Under the pieces are notes generated by a model. It had not been told where the DNA came from, ran no database searches, and saw only the letters and a list, made by a program, of their open reading frames with translations. Shown one piece after another: positions 43,871-57,400 of a DNA stretch of 64,000 nucleotides. The translations under genes were made by a program, and so were the position numbers. The stretch's first letter is position 1, and the number at the start of each line of letters is the position of its first letter. Source of the DNA: Cryptomeria japonica (taxonomy: Eukaryota; Streptophyta; Pinopsida; Cupressales; Cupressaceae); assembly GCF_030272615.1 (NCBI RefSeq), contig NC_081409.1:649792468-649856467 (forward strand). The letters are read 5' to 3'.

Positions 43871-44638
43871 CTTTACTTTGTTGATGACATAGTTATTTTT
43901 AATGTGTGTTTTATCCCATGTTTCTTTTTTATAGTTTTTAGAGGCTATGCTTTGGTTCCTTCACGATATAATATAAGAATAGTGTAGATAGGTTTTTCTA
44001 ATTTTTTTTTTCCTTTTATTATCCTTTGCAAATCTAAATCAGAATAAGAAGATCTCTAATTTATAAAATTTATGTAAATATTACAATATAAATTGTATAA
44101 TAAGAATCCAATATAGTAAAAAATACTATGATATTTGTGTTAGAGAGAAGAAAATAGTAAACTAAGGCTAGAGAAATGAGATTATATTTTATATATTATG
44201 AGATATTGATTGATTATTCCACAAGGGGGTAAGGTATGTATGTCGGTAAGGTATGTATGCCTTGGCATCATGGACTATAAAAGACCATTTACTTTACTTT
44301 GTTGATGACATAGTTATTCTTAATGTGTGTTTTATCCCATGTTTCTTTTTTATATATTTTAGAGGCTATGCTTTGGTTCCTTCACAATATAATATAAGAA
44401 TAGTGTAGATAGGTTTTTCTAATTTATTTTTTTTCCTTTTATTATCCTTTGCAAATCTAAATCAGAATAAGAAGATCTCTAATTTACAAAATTTATGTAA
44501 ATATTACAATATAAATTGTATAATAAGAATCCAATATAGTAAAAAATACTATGATATTTGTGTTAGAGAGAAGAAAATAGTAAACTAAGGCTAGATAAAT
44601 GATAATATATTTTATATATTGTGAGATATTGATTGATT
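43815..44638. repeat. large tandem duplication, ~404-bp unit x2
   Basis: Copies 43815-44218 and 44219-44638 are highly similar, both starting CCACAAGGGGGTAAGGTATG and ending GATATTGATTGATTA. The second copy has an extra 16-bp internal repeat (GGTAAGGTATGTATG) at its start. The left edge falls inside the B box of the SINE-like sequence. Confidence 0.9.
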
Positions 44639-46327
44639 ATAGTATTGTCATGCCTATATGATGGATATATTATAGTACCCCATTGGGTGCATATGTATTC
44701 ATTTGACTATTATACATTGAGTAGGTGCACTTAACATTGCTTTAAGGATGTAGGTGCATGGTATTTATTCAAGTGAATCGACAAGTTTGAGTTATTCATC
44801 AATAATGGTTATTTCAAAGATATCACATTGGGCCTTGTTTCTTTGTTGCCCTAGGCTACAATACTTGAATCTAGCACAAGGAATGTTATGTGTGATTTCG
44901 TGTAAACTTAGATCTAAATTAGAGGTGATTTAGTGTCATGGGTATGCGTAATAGTGTATTTTAATCTATGAGGTTATTTCATATTTTTTCATAAATTTGT
45001 TCAATGAATTAATCAATGCATTTTGATTTGATTAAATATTTTTACAAGTTTATAAAAAGGAAGAATGATGTAAAGTTAGTTTATTTATGAGTTTTATTTT
45101 AATTGGTTTAATTTATTTTTAAGTTGAACTTATTTTGTTGAAATGTAAATGGATTGAATTAATTTAAAAAATTTATTTAAAATTGTGAAAGAAAATGAAT
45201 TGAGGATTTTATATTATGAAATACATTTTGGAGTCAAAGGGAAATTAAATTAAAATAAAATAAAAGTAAAAAAATATAAATATATAAAAAGTGCATAAAG
45301 GAAAAAAAAGTGAGTTTTACTTTCATTCTTGTATTTTAATCAAATAGTTCTAGTCCTTAGCACATCATTGTCACCCATTTTGTCACTGAACAAGTTCTTC
45401 CAACCATTTTTTGAAGAAACTTTGTACACAATGTTTATGCCCAAGTGGCTTGGTGAATCTTTCCATGTTTTTTGTTGGTTGGAAAAAATAACATTTTGAG
45501 AGTTATGATATCTTTTTCCTAGGCAATGTATCATTACTTGTAACAACTTCTTGTTGTTGTCATTTAGTGGGAAGCTTATCCCTCCTAAGGTTGTCTTGTC
45601 TCATTGGGGTGCAAACCTTATGTTAGATTCTCTGTAGTTTTTCTCCATCTTGACAGTTGGGTTGTGCATTTAGAGTTGGAAATATGGTGATCCTATCATC
45701 TAATGAAGAGATGGAATCACCTATTGTTTTGGTGATGTGTAGGTTTCCCTTAGCGTTGAGAGTTTTTATAAATGTATGTTGGTTGGCATTTGAGGTTGAT
45801 GCTTCCCTTATCCCATCCCTATTTTGGGTTTATGATGGAACATGATCAAGGATATTTTCCCTCTCTTATAGGTGCATTATAAAACATTCATCCCACAATT
45901 GGTAAGTATTTTACTGGTGACCCCTCAAGCTTGTAGAAATGATGAGTTTATCTTATTGTTAGTCCTTGTGCCATGATGTTTGACATGACACTTGTGTGCA
46001 TGTGGTTGTGTAGTGTGACATTTGGTTGTCATGTCTTGATCATTGGTGTTGTTTAAAGAATATTTATTTATTTAGTTAGTGTCTTAGGCATGTGGCTTGT
46101 AAGATTACACCTTTCCCCATTCTTTCCCTTTTTTGGTAGTCACTAAAACTATTAAATTCTTTTCTATCTATAAATCAAAGAGAATGAGTAGTTTGCTTTA
46201 ACATGTTAAGTTTCTCTAGGATATTTTCCTTCACCTCAATATTTGTTTAATGCTAAATAGAATATACTCTCATTTTTGTGTGGTGAACGTTAGACGACTT
46301 CACTTTAGGAGAGTGTGTGGTAGTCAC
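44639..46327. other. unassigned sequence
   Basis: No gene is called. The frames at 45340-45546 (minus) and 45657-45845 (plus) are short and lack motifs I recognise. Confidence 0.3.
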
Positions 46328-47760
46328 TGTAGACATATAAAAATGACCACTTTCCTAAGTGAATATTTAATATTCATTTTAACCTCATAACTCTATTTAA
46401 TTAAATTCTTTATATTCATCTATTTGATTAAATGAATTACTCAATTTATTTAATTAAGTTCACCTAAGCCTTTTCTAGCCTTTGATTAAATAAATCACTT
46501 TATTTAATTAATTCCCCTTTCTCGCCTTTTAATTAAATTTACATTTAATTAAATCAATCATTGCAAATAAATAAATCTAATTTACTTATTTAAATCCCCC
46601 ACTTGTATTTATGCAAGTTGCATCTATTTTTGTTGAAATAAAGTAATTTATTTTAAGTAAAATTCCCCTCCATCCACTTGCATTTTCCTACATCTCCCAC
46701 TTGCCTCCCTAAAACCCTTCTAGATTCTTCTAATCACTTCCACTTTAGCCTATTCCATCTCCTAAATATTGTCACATCCCTAAGCAAAGGGAAGTCACTT
46801 CTCAAACCCTCAAAGTCTTCAATAACCATCAAAGGCTTTATGTCTTCAACAAGTTAACCTTCAAAGTCTTCATAACCATTAATGGTTAACTCAACCTTCT
46901 TGCATGATTAGAGACTTTCTCTCTAACTCAACCCCCATTTAACCCAAGGGTCTCATCAAGTATTCATGGCTTTAAACTTGGTTATCCCTTTAACCCTTGC
47001 ACAAGAGTTTCTCCCTTGGGTAAAATCTTTATCCAATGGATAACCCTAGTCTAACCTTAACCCTTACCTCCTAAGGTAACCATCATGTCTTCTCAAGCAT
47101 TTAATGCTTCTTTCATCTCCTCTCAAGCAACCTCTTGTTGACAATTATCACCATTTCATTGGTGAGAATTGCAAACATGGATTGCTAACTTTCAATCCCG
47201 ACCCTTGTTAAGATTATCCAACCTTGACCATCCATTGCCCTATTTTTCCTATAAATAGATCTTTCATTCTCTCATTTTGAGATATCTCCAAAGTTTCATG
47301 CATCTAATCTATAGTCATTTTATTAAGCATTTAGCCTCTCTTTGATAAAAATCATCTTAATAGCATTTAGAAGTAATTTTAAATATCATAGCATATCCAT
47401 GTTAGACTAGTATATATTGTTAGGATAGGAATACTAATCTTTATCATAACATAATATTCATGATAGTTTAAATCATCATAGATTCAATATCATACATATC
47501 TAGGAATGCATTCATGCTAAAATTAATCAAACATCACTCATTCTTGGAGTTGTCATTCTTAAGTCACTTCAGTGATCTAAGAGCAAAGGCATTGGCTTGA
47601 GGGATCGCGTGAGATAGAGAACAATGGAACACCCCTTGGGAAGTTGAGTTATTCAATATAGCTCCATAACTTGCACCAAGAGTCCTATTGGTGTGTGGAT
47701 CTTTTGGAAACTGAGTTATATGTTTCTATACCCCACATTTCCCGCACACAATCTCAATAG
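46328..47760 (+). repeat. possible solo or truncated LTR
   Basis: The stretch starts TGTAGACATATAAAAATGACC, is rich in TTAATTAAAT, and has a TATA box (CCTATAAATAG, 47248-47258). It ends near CCCGCACACA. The layout is that of a plant gypsy LTR. No partner LTR, primer site or target duplication was found, so the boundaries are tentative. Confidence 0.35.
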
Positions 47761-47873
47761 TAAAAGCAAACACTTGTATTTCAAACTACTCAAGGGGATT
47801 GTAAAGTTGAGTGGTAAGAGTCTATGATGCATATAGGCTCCTAAGAATTAGAGGACTAACTATGAGTTAACTA

Positions 47874-49276
47874 TTTAGTTCTTCCACTTCTATTTCATAA
47901 ATTGTGGCTATTTTCGAAGTCTTTGCAGGAGTGAATTTAGGATCTGATTTGTTTCCATTTGAATTGTTGTGATCTAGCATGTCTTGTAGGAATTAATCAT
48001 TTTGTTTAGGAGGCAGTCTTAGAGTTAGTTGTGGAATAAAAATGGATTGCAGGAATCATAGAATTCACTTTTAGAGATGTAATTTTCAGTTGGGAAAATA
48101 ATGAATTTAAAATAGAAGTTTTCAGGAGTAAGAAGCTCCATTTGTTTGTTGTTCTTTGTTTTATCATATTAATTGACTCTATATTTCAGAGGATATGATT
48201 ACTAAACTTGCAAGTATTGAGCATAATCTTCATCAATTTGGTATCAAAGCACACAAAAGATATTTTGAGAGGAAAAATGTGTTAAAGTTTGCCAAGTTAA
48301 AAAGTAGTTGCAACTATGTATTTGATTATTGGTTATGCCTAAAATTATGTGGCATTAACTTGTAGGTGTATATTCTAAATTTGTATTAATTTCTTTGAAG
48401 AGACGGAGAATAGTAAAAATAATGTTTGTATATAGATCATTCATTTATAATGGAATAGGAAGATAGAACTGCAACTTTATTTTTAGGGTTGAAAAAAAAT
48501 AAAATTATGGAGTTATATTACAATGCGAGAAAGAGAATAATCAAATTGGAAGAAAGAGTAATACAAAGGCAAAGACAAAAGCAAACCAAAGGCTAGCAAA
48601 AGGAACTGCAACAATTAGAGGTTGAATTGGAGGAATTGTAGTGCATGTTGGGAGATTATGAGGCATGAAACAATAAGAAACCAAAGAGAAATAAATCTAC
48701 ATCAAGGATACAAAAGAGTTGTGAGAAGGTTAAAAAGAATGGTGAAAATAAATATCCACTTGTGGGAAAGATATTGCAAGTTTGGGAAGAATGAGTTGTT
48801 GATGTGTTGTCGTTGATGTCAACATGCTTTGGTTGTCATTAGTGACTAGTTGGTATAGTTGATACTCAATTTCTTGTGTAGCTGTGTAGAGAGAAGTTGA
48901 TTTTCTAGTTCTCTCACTTTTATTTCCTAAACTATTGCTATTTTTGAGTCTTTGAAGGAGTGAATTTAGGATCTAATTTGTTTCTTTTTGAACTATTATG
49001 ATTTAGTATCTCACGTAGAAATTGATTTGGAAATTAATCTTTTTATTTTGGCGGCAGTCTTAGAGTTAGTTGTAGAATAAAAATGGATTGCAAGAATCAT
49101 AATATTCACTTTTAGAGATATAATTTTTAGTTGGAAAAATAATGATTTTAGAATGGAGGTTTCCGGGAGTAAGAAGCCCCATTTGTTTGATATTCTTTAT
49201 TTGATTATATTAGTTCCCTCTGTATTTAAGAGGATATGATTATGAATCTTATAGGGTCTGAGCATAATCTACATTA
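47874..49276 (+). mobile_element. element H: short LTR retrotransposon
   Basis: Two related direct repeats flank ~560 bp: 47874-48235 (the first LTR, apparently shortened at its 5' side) and ~48800-49276. A primer site TGGTATCAAAGC (one change from the initiator-Met consensus) starts three bases after the first LTR, at 48239. The internal part has only a short broken Glu/Lys/Arg-rich frame (RIIKLEERVIQRQRQKQ, about 48526) that may be a gag remnant. A purine-rich stretch (GTTTGGGAAGAATGAG) precedes the second LTR. No target duplication was found. Confidence 0.75.
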
Positions 49277-49404
49277 GTCTATTTGACATTGAGGCCTTTG
49301 TGGTTGATCAAAATATCCTATGATGTTGAATATTCACAAGCTTTCCTTCTTATGCTAGTAGGTTGTAGTATAGAAAAAATCTTTTAATCCCTTATTTTTA
49401 TTGG

Positions 49405-49408
49405 CGAG
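49405..49408. repeat. left target duplication of G1 (CGAG)
   Basis: CGAG precedes the left terminal inverted repeat and recurs at 50424-50427. Confidence 0.75.
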
Positions 49409-50423
49409 GGGTGAACCCACAATAGTGGGTTACACTTTTTTGGACGAATTAAATTGATTGTTTTGTCCAAAACTCAATTTTAGCCATGTTCTATCGAAAC
49501 CCCATTTTGATCAAATGAAAAAAACACATTCCATCGAAACCAAAAAAGCATAAAATACAAAATTTGTATTAAGGGGGTTTTATAGAAACGGGGCTTGATT
49601 GAACCCCTTTCGATAGAACATGTGTTCTATCGAACCTCCATGTTAGAGATCATCTCTCGAAACTCTCCCAGTTTCTGCAATTTTCAGGCCTTTGAAGCTC
49701 AATTTGGGTGCTCAAATGGATGAATTTTGACAAACCCAAATGCATGATAATAGTACTCGAAGAAAGATTTCCAATGATTATTATTTTAATATATATTGAG
49801 TTTATTAAGATTTTTTTTAGATTAATTAAACATAGGTTTCACACTAAACATCAACTTCTAAGTTCAACGCTTATGGAAAAATAGTAAACATCCCCCAAAA
49901 AATTCTGAAAAATATTTATGCACTAGGTATTGAATTCCTCTTACCAATTAAAAAAAAAATCAATTTCGTTACATATACAACAAGTTATGTATGACCAAAT
50001 GGACATATGTCAAAATTATAGTTAACTCGACTTCAAAACTTAATAAAATATGAAATATTGAAAATAATGTTATGAAACCAATTGAAAACACTAGGTATGG
50101 ATGTTACAAAACTAAATTTGAAAGGGTTACATTCATATCTATTATAAAAAAAACAAAGTGAGTATCACACTTTAAAAATGTTATTTTAAAAAAAAAACTA
50201 GTTTTCGAGGGAGAGAAAAATGGAAGCAAATTGATTCCAAAAAAAAATTTTAAATTTTTTTTAGAATCTACACACAAAATGAAACAAATTAGTAGTTCAT
50301 AAAATCTACAAATTCCTTACGGTTTAGTAGTAATAAGCGTCCCAATCTAAAGTTTTTTAAAAAAATGAATATTGTAGTGTCAAAGTTTGCAAAAAAGTGT
50401 AACCCACTATTGTGGGTTCACCC
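49409..50423 (+). mobile_element. G1: non-autonomous TIR transposon, family G
   Basis: A 1,015-bp element with perfect 34-bp terminal inverted repeats that begin GGGTGAACCCACAATAGTGG (49409-49442 and 50390-50423). Each end also holds an internal hairpin (AACCCAC/GTGGGTT). It has no transposase frame. The left third carries several TTCTATCGAAACCCC-like motifs and a 26-bp palindrome at 49609-49634. Element G2 is collinear with it along its length, in opposite orientation. The 4-bp duplication does not fit the common plant DNA-transposon superfamilies. Confidence 0.85.
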
Positions 50424-50427
50424 CGAG
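50424..50427. repeat. right target duplication of G1 (CGAG)
   Basis: A copy of 49405-49408. Confidence 0.75.
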
Positions 50428-53400
50428 ATGATGAAGACACAACTAGTTCCATTTCAAATGCTAACATATTTTACATAATAGAGAGGGAAAGTATAGGGCG
50501 AGTAAGATTTGTTTGCAATATGCATAATGAAAGATGAGTTCCTCTTCCTCACATCATAGCTCTAAATGCCCTTGATTTTTCCTTCCTCTATTTGTTTCCC
50601 TACCCTCTTCTCCAAAATACATCCATCTTCTACCTTGATGCATATTGATGTTCTTATTAAGGCACAATCAAGAGGATGTAGTTGAAGGTTGTTAAGTTTG
50701 GCACATGTACACTTGTTGAATGCCTTAATGGATATCCATACTCTCCTTTTTAGTGTACCCTATATTTGGTTCTTCATCTCATGTTAATACTAGAAGAAAT
50801 AATAGGGATGTCGTGTCCCTTTAATAACATACACACCCTTCAACCCTAATTAGTACTTGTTACTAAATGTGCAATCTACCCTATCCTTCATGAATGAGTT
50901 GAATATTATTTATTTAATTGATTGTGCAATATGAAATGGCTATTTTAATGGGGATGTGACAATAACCTTATTCAAAAGGAAATATAACTAGTTCCTACAT
51001 AATCCAAATATTAAAATACTCCAAATAAACTAGATCTAAAATAATTTAAATAACATAATAGTAATAAATACAAGATATACCTTGGAAAGCCTACTACATT
51101 AAGGAAAACTCGGTCTCTAAAGCACATCAGAATGTATAACTTTTTAGACATGTTATAAAATACTCCTTTATTTTTATTACTTCTATATAGATTAATTGAT
51201 TGAAGATGATATGGGTCACTAAATCATATTGTAGTAACTGGGTTTTTCTTAACAATCCTTTAGAATATAATAATGGGGTGTTACTTGGCAAACCTTGAGG
51301 TTACAGTAATTGGGTGTTACTTTATAGCCATTTGTTTTTTTATGTTTTTCTTTGGTTTCATTAAGTTGGAATTGTATGACACTTGCGTTTACCAAATGTA
51401 GATAAAATTAAAATAAATTATATATTTTAATTATTGTCTATTTTATCATATGGTCTACTATTTATTCACTACACTCATCTAATTTGACTTCTTTCAATAT
51501 AATAAAATAACAATATATATCAAATGTATTTAGGATTTGAAATGATATAGAACACAAATTATGGAAGAGATGGATGTGTTTATGTAGTTTTTGATGTTTG
51601 AGGTTGTTTAATGGTTGCAGGAGGTTGATGGATGTTAGAGGAAGGGTGGTTCTTTTATTTCTACTCACTTTATTTTGTGAATATGTGTAATATTATTTTA
51701 TATAAATGATAATGTAGACACCTATTCACCAAATAGCCATTATCAAGTTTTGAAGTCATGCTTGTGTCTAGAGGTCCACTCATGTCTTAAAGTCATGCTT
51801 GTGTCTATTCATGCCTACGAACTTGAAGGAGGTAGATTTACCACATTGGTAGATTAAGGAAATAAATATTGCAGATTTAGTTTTAGAGGTATATGGATGA
51901 AAATTCAATATGGTGGTTGCTCGAGGATAGAGTAAATACATCAAGGAGAATGAACAAGGTCAAGGGGCCTACTAAATGGTGTTGTGGGTGTATTTAAATA
52001 TAAAGTAATTCAAGGGTTGGATGATGAATTAGAAAAAAATAGTAGCAATATATAGATAGTAGGATGTCTGTATAGTAAGGTCAAGTAGGTGGAATGACTA
52101 AGAAGTCTCCAATTTGGGAAAAAGGAGCTTTATAAACTAACTTTAACCAAATACTCATTAGGAAAACTTAGTAAGGAAAATTAAAGTTTAATTGGACCAT
52201 TTGTTAAAGTTTGTGTTGAAAAGGCAAGCTTGACACTTGCTTGGATGAACTAATAACCATTGGCCAAGGGGCATTAGTATCCTTGAGGAATAAGACCCTA
52301 GGTTGTAGGTCAAGGTTGGTTATGTGGATTTATTATCCACACTAATTTATGAAAAAGCTTCCCCTTTCCTTTTGTCTAAGTTCATGGTTTTTCCATCGTT
52401 CGCATAATATTTTGGTTGAAGATTGTGCGCGCCCGCCACATGGCACGATGCGTATTTTAGATGGCCTGTTCTGCCTCGAATGCTATGGAGCCTTGTTCGA
52501 GTGCCATGTGGTGTTTTCTTTTCTTCATTGCAAAGGTCTTCCTCGCAGTTTTGAAGAGACATATGTGTCACAATGTGGGGCAGTCCCATGGGAGATTTTG
52601 AGGTTGTAGTTTTGTCGAGAGGCGTGACTCCCTGTCCTACTACCACGTGTCATTTTGAAGCAACTGTTGGGTATTCCATGCATCCAATTAGCAGGATTTG
52701 GGGTGTCTCTCGTGAGATGCAAGAAGTCTAATGAGTAGTTTTAAACCATATTTGGGGTGTCGCATTCCAAATATTTCTAGGAAGTGGTTGCAATTGAACG
52801 GTTTCTGCTAGGAGCCGAAAGCGGTTATGGCTTTCATATTTTCGGTTGTTCTCGCAGAATGATGACTTAGTGCCAGCTAGTGTTTTACCGTGATGTTCTC
52901 TTATTTTTCCCGATGGCAGGCTGTTAGACTGTCCTCTATTTATTGAGGAATGTTTGTTTGGACAAAGGCTTTAGAATTTTAATTTTTCTAGAGAATATAG
53001 AAAAGTTTCTAGGCAGGATTTTAGTGTCAAGGTTGTTATTATTTTTTGAATTACAGTAATCAAACTGTGCTTCAAGCCTTTTGGACTAATTTGTTCAACG
53101 TACATTGATAGTTTTTTATGCACTTTCAAATTTAGTTTAACTATAGTGATGTATACTTGAGCTCTTCTAGTTGAATCATGTTGTACACTATTTCATTCAG
53201 GTAGACATTGTGTGTGTGCTCTGTTTCATGTTGTAGAGATCTTTAACTATATCTCGAGAAATGTTTATGAGGCATGTAGATTGTTGAATGGGCCTTAGAA
53301 TTGCAAGTATTTGAAGTTTTCTGTGCTAATCATTTGATAGAAATATCAGCTCGTGTGCATTGCCTTAGATTAGATTTGATTTTATGTTCCTTCTTCCCTT

Positions 53401-53540
53401 TTTCCCTCTCAATGAATGAAGAGGCGACTTCTAAAATCTTGGAGGTTACTTAGTGAACAGTGCAGGTCCCCCAACACTGAGTTTCCCATAAGACTGTATT
53501 TCTAGACGTAATTTTAGAGATCAACGGTTCTTTGTTGAGC
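50428..53540. other. unassigned sequence upstream of element E
   Basis: No gene is supported. The part 52340-53440 is less AT-rich and might include the 5' LTR and leader of element E, but I found no second copy to confirm it. Confidence 0.3.
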
Positions 53541-54560
53541 ACGCCTGGTGGAAGTTAATTTTTCATAGCTAAAGGGGGTGTATGGAGGATGTGGCCGATG
53601 TATGTACCATGCATAATGTCACACACTAGAATATAGCATTGAGATTTTTTGTAGCCTCTTTCAAAGGGAAAGTGCAGGATTGGTATAGATCTCTCACACT
53701 TAATTCAATTGGCGATTGGGACCGGTTGGGAGATCAATTTTTTGAACGCTTCACCAAAAAGGGAGATAAATCTTCTTTTTGCAGCAGTTGATAACCATTA
53801 AGAGGTCCCCCTAAGAAGTTGTAACTGATTTTAATACTAGGTTCCAAAAAAACTAGCAAAGGATACATTTAACAACCTGACCTCCTATAGACATGGCTTT
53901 TGTTTTCTATCTTAAAGCTTTTAATTTAGATATATTTGTTATGATTCAGTCCTTAGGTGACCATAGTACCCTTCTAGATGCCTACGAGCTTGCAATCCAA
54001 GCAAAAAATAATCTTATTGATGCTGGAAATCTCCCTCTGAGACCACCCATGCTGGTATTCCCTGAATTGAGAAGCCAAGCACCTAAACAAACAGTTTTGA
54101 GTACATCTATGCCACAATCCATGTATGTTCACCCAAATTCCTAGTAGGCTAGCGTTCCTCCTCCTTCTTCTCTAGCTGCTGAAGTAAGCGACATGAAAAA
54201 TTTTCTTAGGACCTTTTTGAATAAAATAATTAACCTTGAAAGGTAGCAAGCAATCCTAGCTAGGCTTCCTTTTCATAATTACCAAGGAGGTGCTAAGGCT
54301 ACCCAAGCCAAGCCACATAACCAAATTATACTTGTGTCAACCCCTTTGCAAGTCATACCTCATAATCAAAACAAGTAGCTAGTAGCAGGCCAGAAGAACT
54401 TAGTAGATGATACCAATTCTTAGTGTTTCCATTGCAAATACACTCATATGCCACGAAATTGTCGAAGGGGAACTTGCAACAAAAGGTGGCAGATAAGAGA
54501 AGTAAATGGACGAATCTTGATGCTAGGGTATACAATTGCCCAAGGATGTAGGACGCTATA
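53541..54560 (+). pseudogene. gag of element E
   Basis: The retrotrans_gag signature appears as FFVASFKGKVQDWYRSLTLN (about 53650-53710), followed by GDWDRLGDQFFERFTKKGD. The frame at 53893-54144 continues the domain with DHSTLLDAYELAIQAKNNLI, a typical gag tail. A zinc knuckle lies near 54424-54462 (CFHCKYTHMPRNC), CX2CX3HX4C, one residue short of the standard CX2CX4HX4C. At least three stops and one frameshift lie between these parts. The protein would have formed the particle core. Confidence 0.75.
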
Positions 54561-55029
54561 CTTATAGCTCAAATACAAAGTATGTCTATGGAGCAAGAGG
54601 TGAAAATCACACCAGATCACACCCTCTTTTCATGGATGGAGGGAAAAGAAGTATTGTTTATAAATGATGCTTCTGTATCATTAATTAAGATGCCCCAAAT
54701 GCAGTCTGATTATAATCTCAGCTTGGAGCACCGCTTCACAAGTTGTTGAACCTAAAAGCTCCCACTCCCATGATTCTCTAGATGAACAATTAAAGAAGGC
54801 TCCTGCAAATTTGTCTCTATGAGATATACTCACTATTTCGGAACAAAAGACCCATTTACGTGAAGCACTTGGAGAAGAAGAAAAACCTACAACCAGACCT
54901 ATAATAAATGCATCACACACCAAAGACAAAGAGCCAAAGTTTAGAGACCAGTCACGATCATCAATAGTACTCACTAATGAGGGAGAAGTTCCCACTAACA
55001 TCAGGGGAGGTAAACCGAAACCAAATAAT

Positions 55030-55330
55030 TTTTTTGTACTCTCATTGTAGGGGATAAATTACTCCATAATTCTATGATTGATTCTAGGGCTAGTACTATA
55101 GTAATGCCTAAACAAATTGCGGATGTCTTAAAGCTTGAATATGAGCCCCTAGATAGAGGAGTCATGCAACTTGATGGGAAAAAGGTCCAGGCCATAGGTG
55201 TGATTAAGAACATTCTGCTTACCTTATTCGCTTGTCTGAGCATCAAAGTTTCCTAAGAAGTAGTGATTATTGACGTTCCCTTTGTTTTTGGCCTTTGTTT
55301 GTTTAGAGATTTTATAGCAAAATAGGAGGA
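55030..55330 (+). pseudogene. aspartic protease of element E
   Basis: From the ATG at 55074 the frame reads MIDSRASTIVMPKQIADVLK, the retropepsin active-site region. The expected Asp-Ser/Thr-Gly has become Asp-Ser-Arg, so the enzyme is inactive. The flap-like part VMQLDGKKVQAIG follows. After a stop at 55254, the strand VVIIDVPFVFGLC and the tail LFRDFIAK of the fold are still visible. Confidence 0.7.
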
Positions 55331-55559
55331 TATCTCTCATTAGATTGGTCTCACCTTATCCTTAGGACCAAGCACAAAGATATGTTAAAAATACTGTCTA
55401 AACTCTTACATTTAAAGAACATAGCTAATGAGACTATGATAAATTTTGAAGTAACTCATACCTCCATTTCTAGAAATGAGGTGAGGTGTGTTGAATTGCT
55501 TGAAGACAAGAAAGTGATCGGATTATGGACCAGGAAGTTTTTCTTAATGAATTCATAGA

Positions 55560-56120
55560 TGTAGATCCCTATGGGAATTACCATGCCACCCGAATTGGAA
55601 CCTATGTGATTTTTGATGAGGATCTGATAATTTATAAAGTGTCAAAAGCCCCCCATGATAGAGAAAAGGAAGAACAAGATTGAACCTCAAAGATCTTGAT
55701 CTTATACTTTGACGAAGAAAGATGCAAAACAGGATCCAGAGTAGGTTTATGTCTAACTTCTTCTTCTAGAGAACATACCCTTAGGTCCTTCCATTTCCAT
55801 TTTTCTTGCTAAAATAATGAAGCAGAATATGAAGGATTAGTCTATGGTTTGGTCCTTGCGGAACACTTAGGAATACAACTGAGAGTATTGGGAGATTTTG
55901 AGCTAGTAGTCTAGCAAGTCCAGGGTCTATCTACTAAAAAACATGTCTTCATGCGCTCATATTGTCACAAAGTCTTGGATTTTATCGAAACTTTTGAAAC
56001 TTTCAATATCCAAAGAATTCCCTGGAGGAAAAATGAGGTTGCAGACCATATTGCTATAATAGGATTTCAGTTTGATCTTGTTTCAAGCTTGTTAGAAAAC
56101 AAATACTTTGTCTAGGTAAT
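55560..56120 (+). pseudogene. archaeal-type RNase H (element E), upstream of RT
   Basis: The translation shows four acidic positions in the order expected of a DEDD RNase H. They are LYFDEER (Asp at 55711), NNEAEYEG (Glu near 55823), GDFELVV (Asp at 55894) and EVADHIA (Asp at 56044). The layout (FDG-like start, then AEYEGL, GDSQLV-like and ADHIA-like blocks) is that of the extra RNase H acquired by Tat elements. Stops occur near 55680, 55810, 55912 and 56114. The domain lies between protease and RT. The better known Ogre-type arrangement places it after the Ty3 RNase H. Confidence 0.75.
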
Positions 56121-56499
56121 TGTTAGACAAGCTATACCTGACAATGATTTAAATTGGCAAGTGTTTGAAAGTGATAAACATATAGAAATGTTCATACAAC
56201 AATCATGTGAGTTTGTTGAATTGCTGCAACCAAAGGTAACATAAGCATACTAGGATTAGGTTATTCGGTTAAAATAAAATAAACTCCCTAAGGGTTTGAT
56301 TACACTGGGGAACCTGTTTGATTGTGATGATGTGAGGAATGATAAAAAGAAGTTTGTAGTTGATAAGGGAGATTACACTAAACTTCAAGTTGGAAATGAA
56401 CAAAAGCTCATGTTCGATAAGGATGTTCCTCGGTCAAACAAAGACAAACTAATTCTTTTTTGGTGACAAACACGAGGGAGTGGTCACATGGTCATATGA

Positions 56500-57400
56500 T
56501 GAGCTTAAGGGATATAATCCTTCCATAATCCAACACACTATTGATCTTACTGAAGGATCAAAACTAGTTTGACAAAAGCAGTGCCCTATTAATCCAAAAA
56601 TTGAGTCCTTGATGTAACAGGAACTTCGAAAAGTGATTGATTCTTGGATCATTTATCTGATCAAGCATAGAACATGGGTTTCTAACCCGATGTTGGTTTG
56701 TAAAAAGAATTGAGATATCTGCCTTTGCGTCGATCTCCGAGGCTTAAACAGAGCATCCCTAAGGGATCACTATCCTCTTCCACCTATGGAAAAAATTCTA
56801 CACATAGTAGCTAGATCCAAGATGTTTTCCATGCTTGATGGCTTTTCAGGATACAACCAGGTTTTGGTCAAGCAGGAAGATCTGCATAAGACAACGTTGA
56901 CCATGAAGTGCGGAACATTCGGATATGCCAAAATACCTTTTGGCCTTTCTAATGCTGGAGATACTTTCCAAAGAACAATGGATATCAATTTTAAGGAACT
57001 CATCAATAAAATCATCCTCATCTATCTTAGATGATTTGACCATTTTCTCTAAGAACAAAGAAGATCTCTTTGATCAATTGGAGCTTGTTTTTTCAGAAGT
57101 GCTTAGAGTTTGGGGTTTCCCTCAATCCAAAGAAATGTATTTTTGGTGTCCCCCTCAGGGAAAGCTAATAGGACATGTGGTGTCCAAAGAAGGGGTATCA
57201 ATTGATTCAGACCATGTGAAGGTTGTCAAGGAACTCCTCCTATCTGTGAACAAGAAGGGCGTTCAATTAATCTTGGGCAAAATCAATTTTGTTAGCAGAT
57301 TCACATCCGACTTCTTCAAAATGGTTAGGCTGATCACCCTGATGCTAAAAAATATTTGCATTTCAAGTGGACCGAAGAGGCTAAAGAGGCATTCGTCTGC
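56500..57400 (+). pseudogene. reverse transcriptase of element E
   Basis: RT blocks are clear. CVDLRGLNRASLRDHYPLPP lies near 56735-56790. MFSMLDGFSGYNQVLV follows, with a catalytic Asp. KIPFGLSNAGDTFQRTMD follows that. The active-site box reads Tyr-Leu, then one extra A at 57029, then Asp-Asp, so the catalytic YLDD is intact apart from a one-base insertion. Stops at about 56571 and 56711 interrupt the N-terminal part. The following frame (57035 on) carries SKNKEDLFDQLELVF and GHVVSKEGVSID. Confidence 0.85.
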
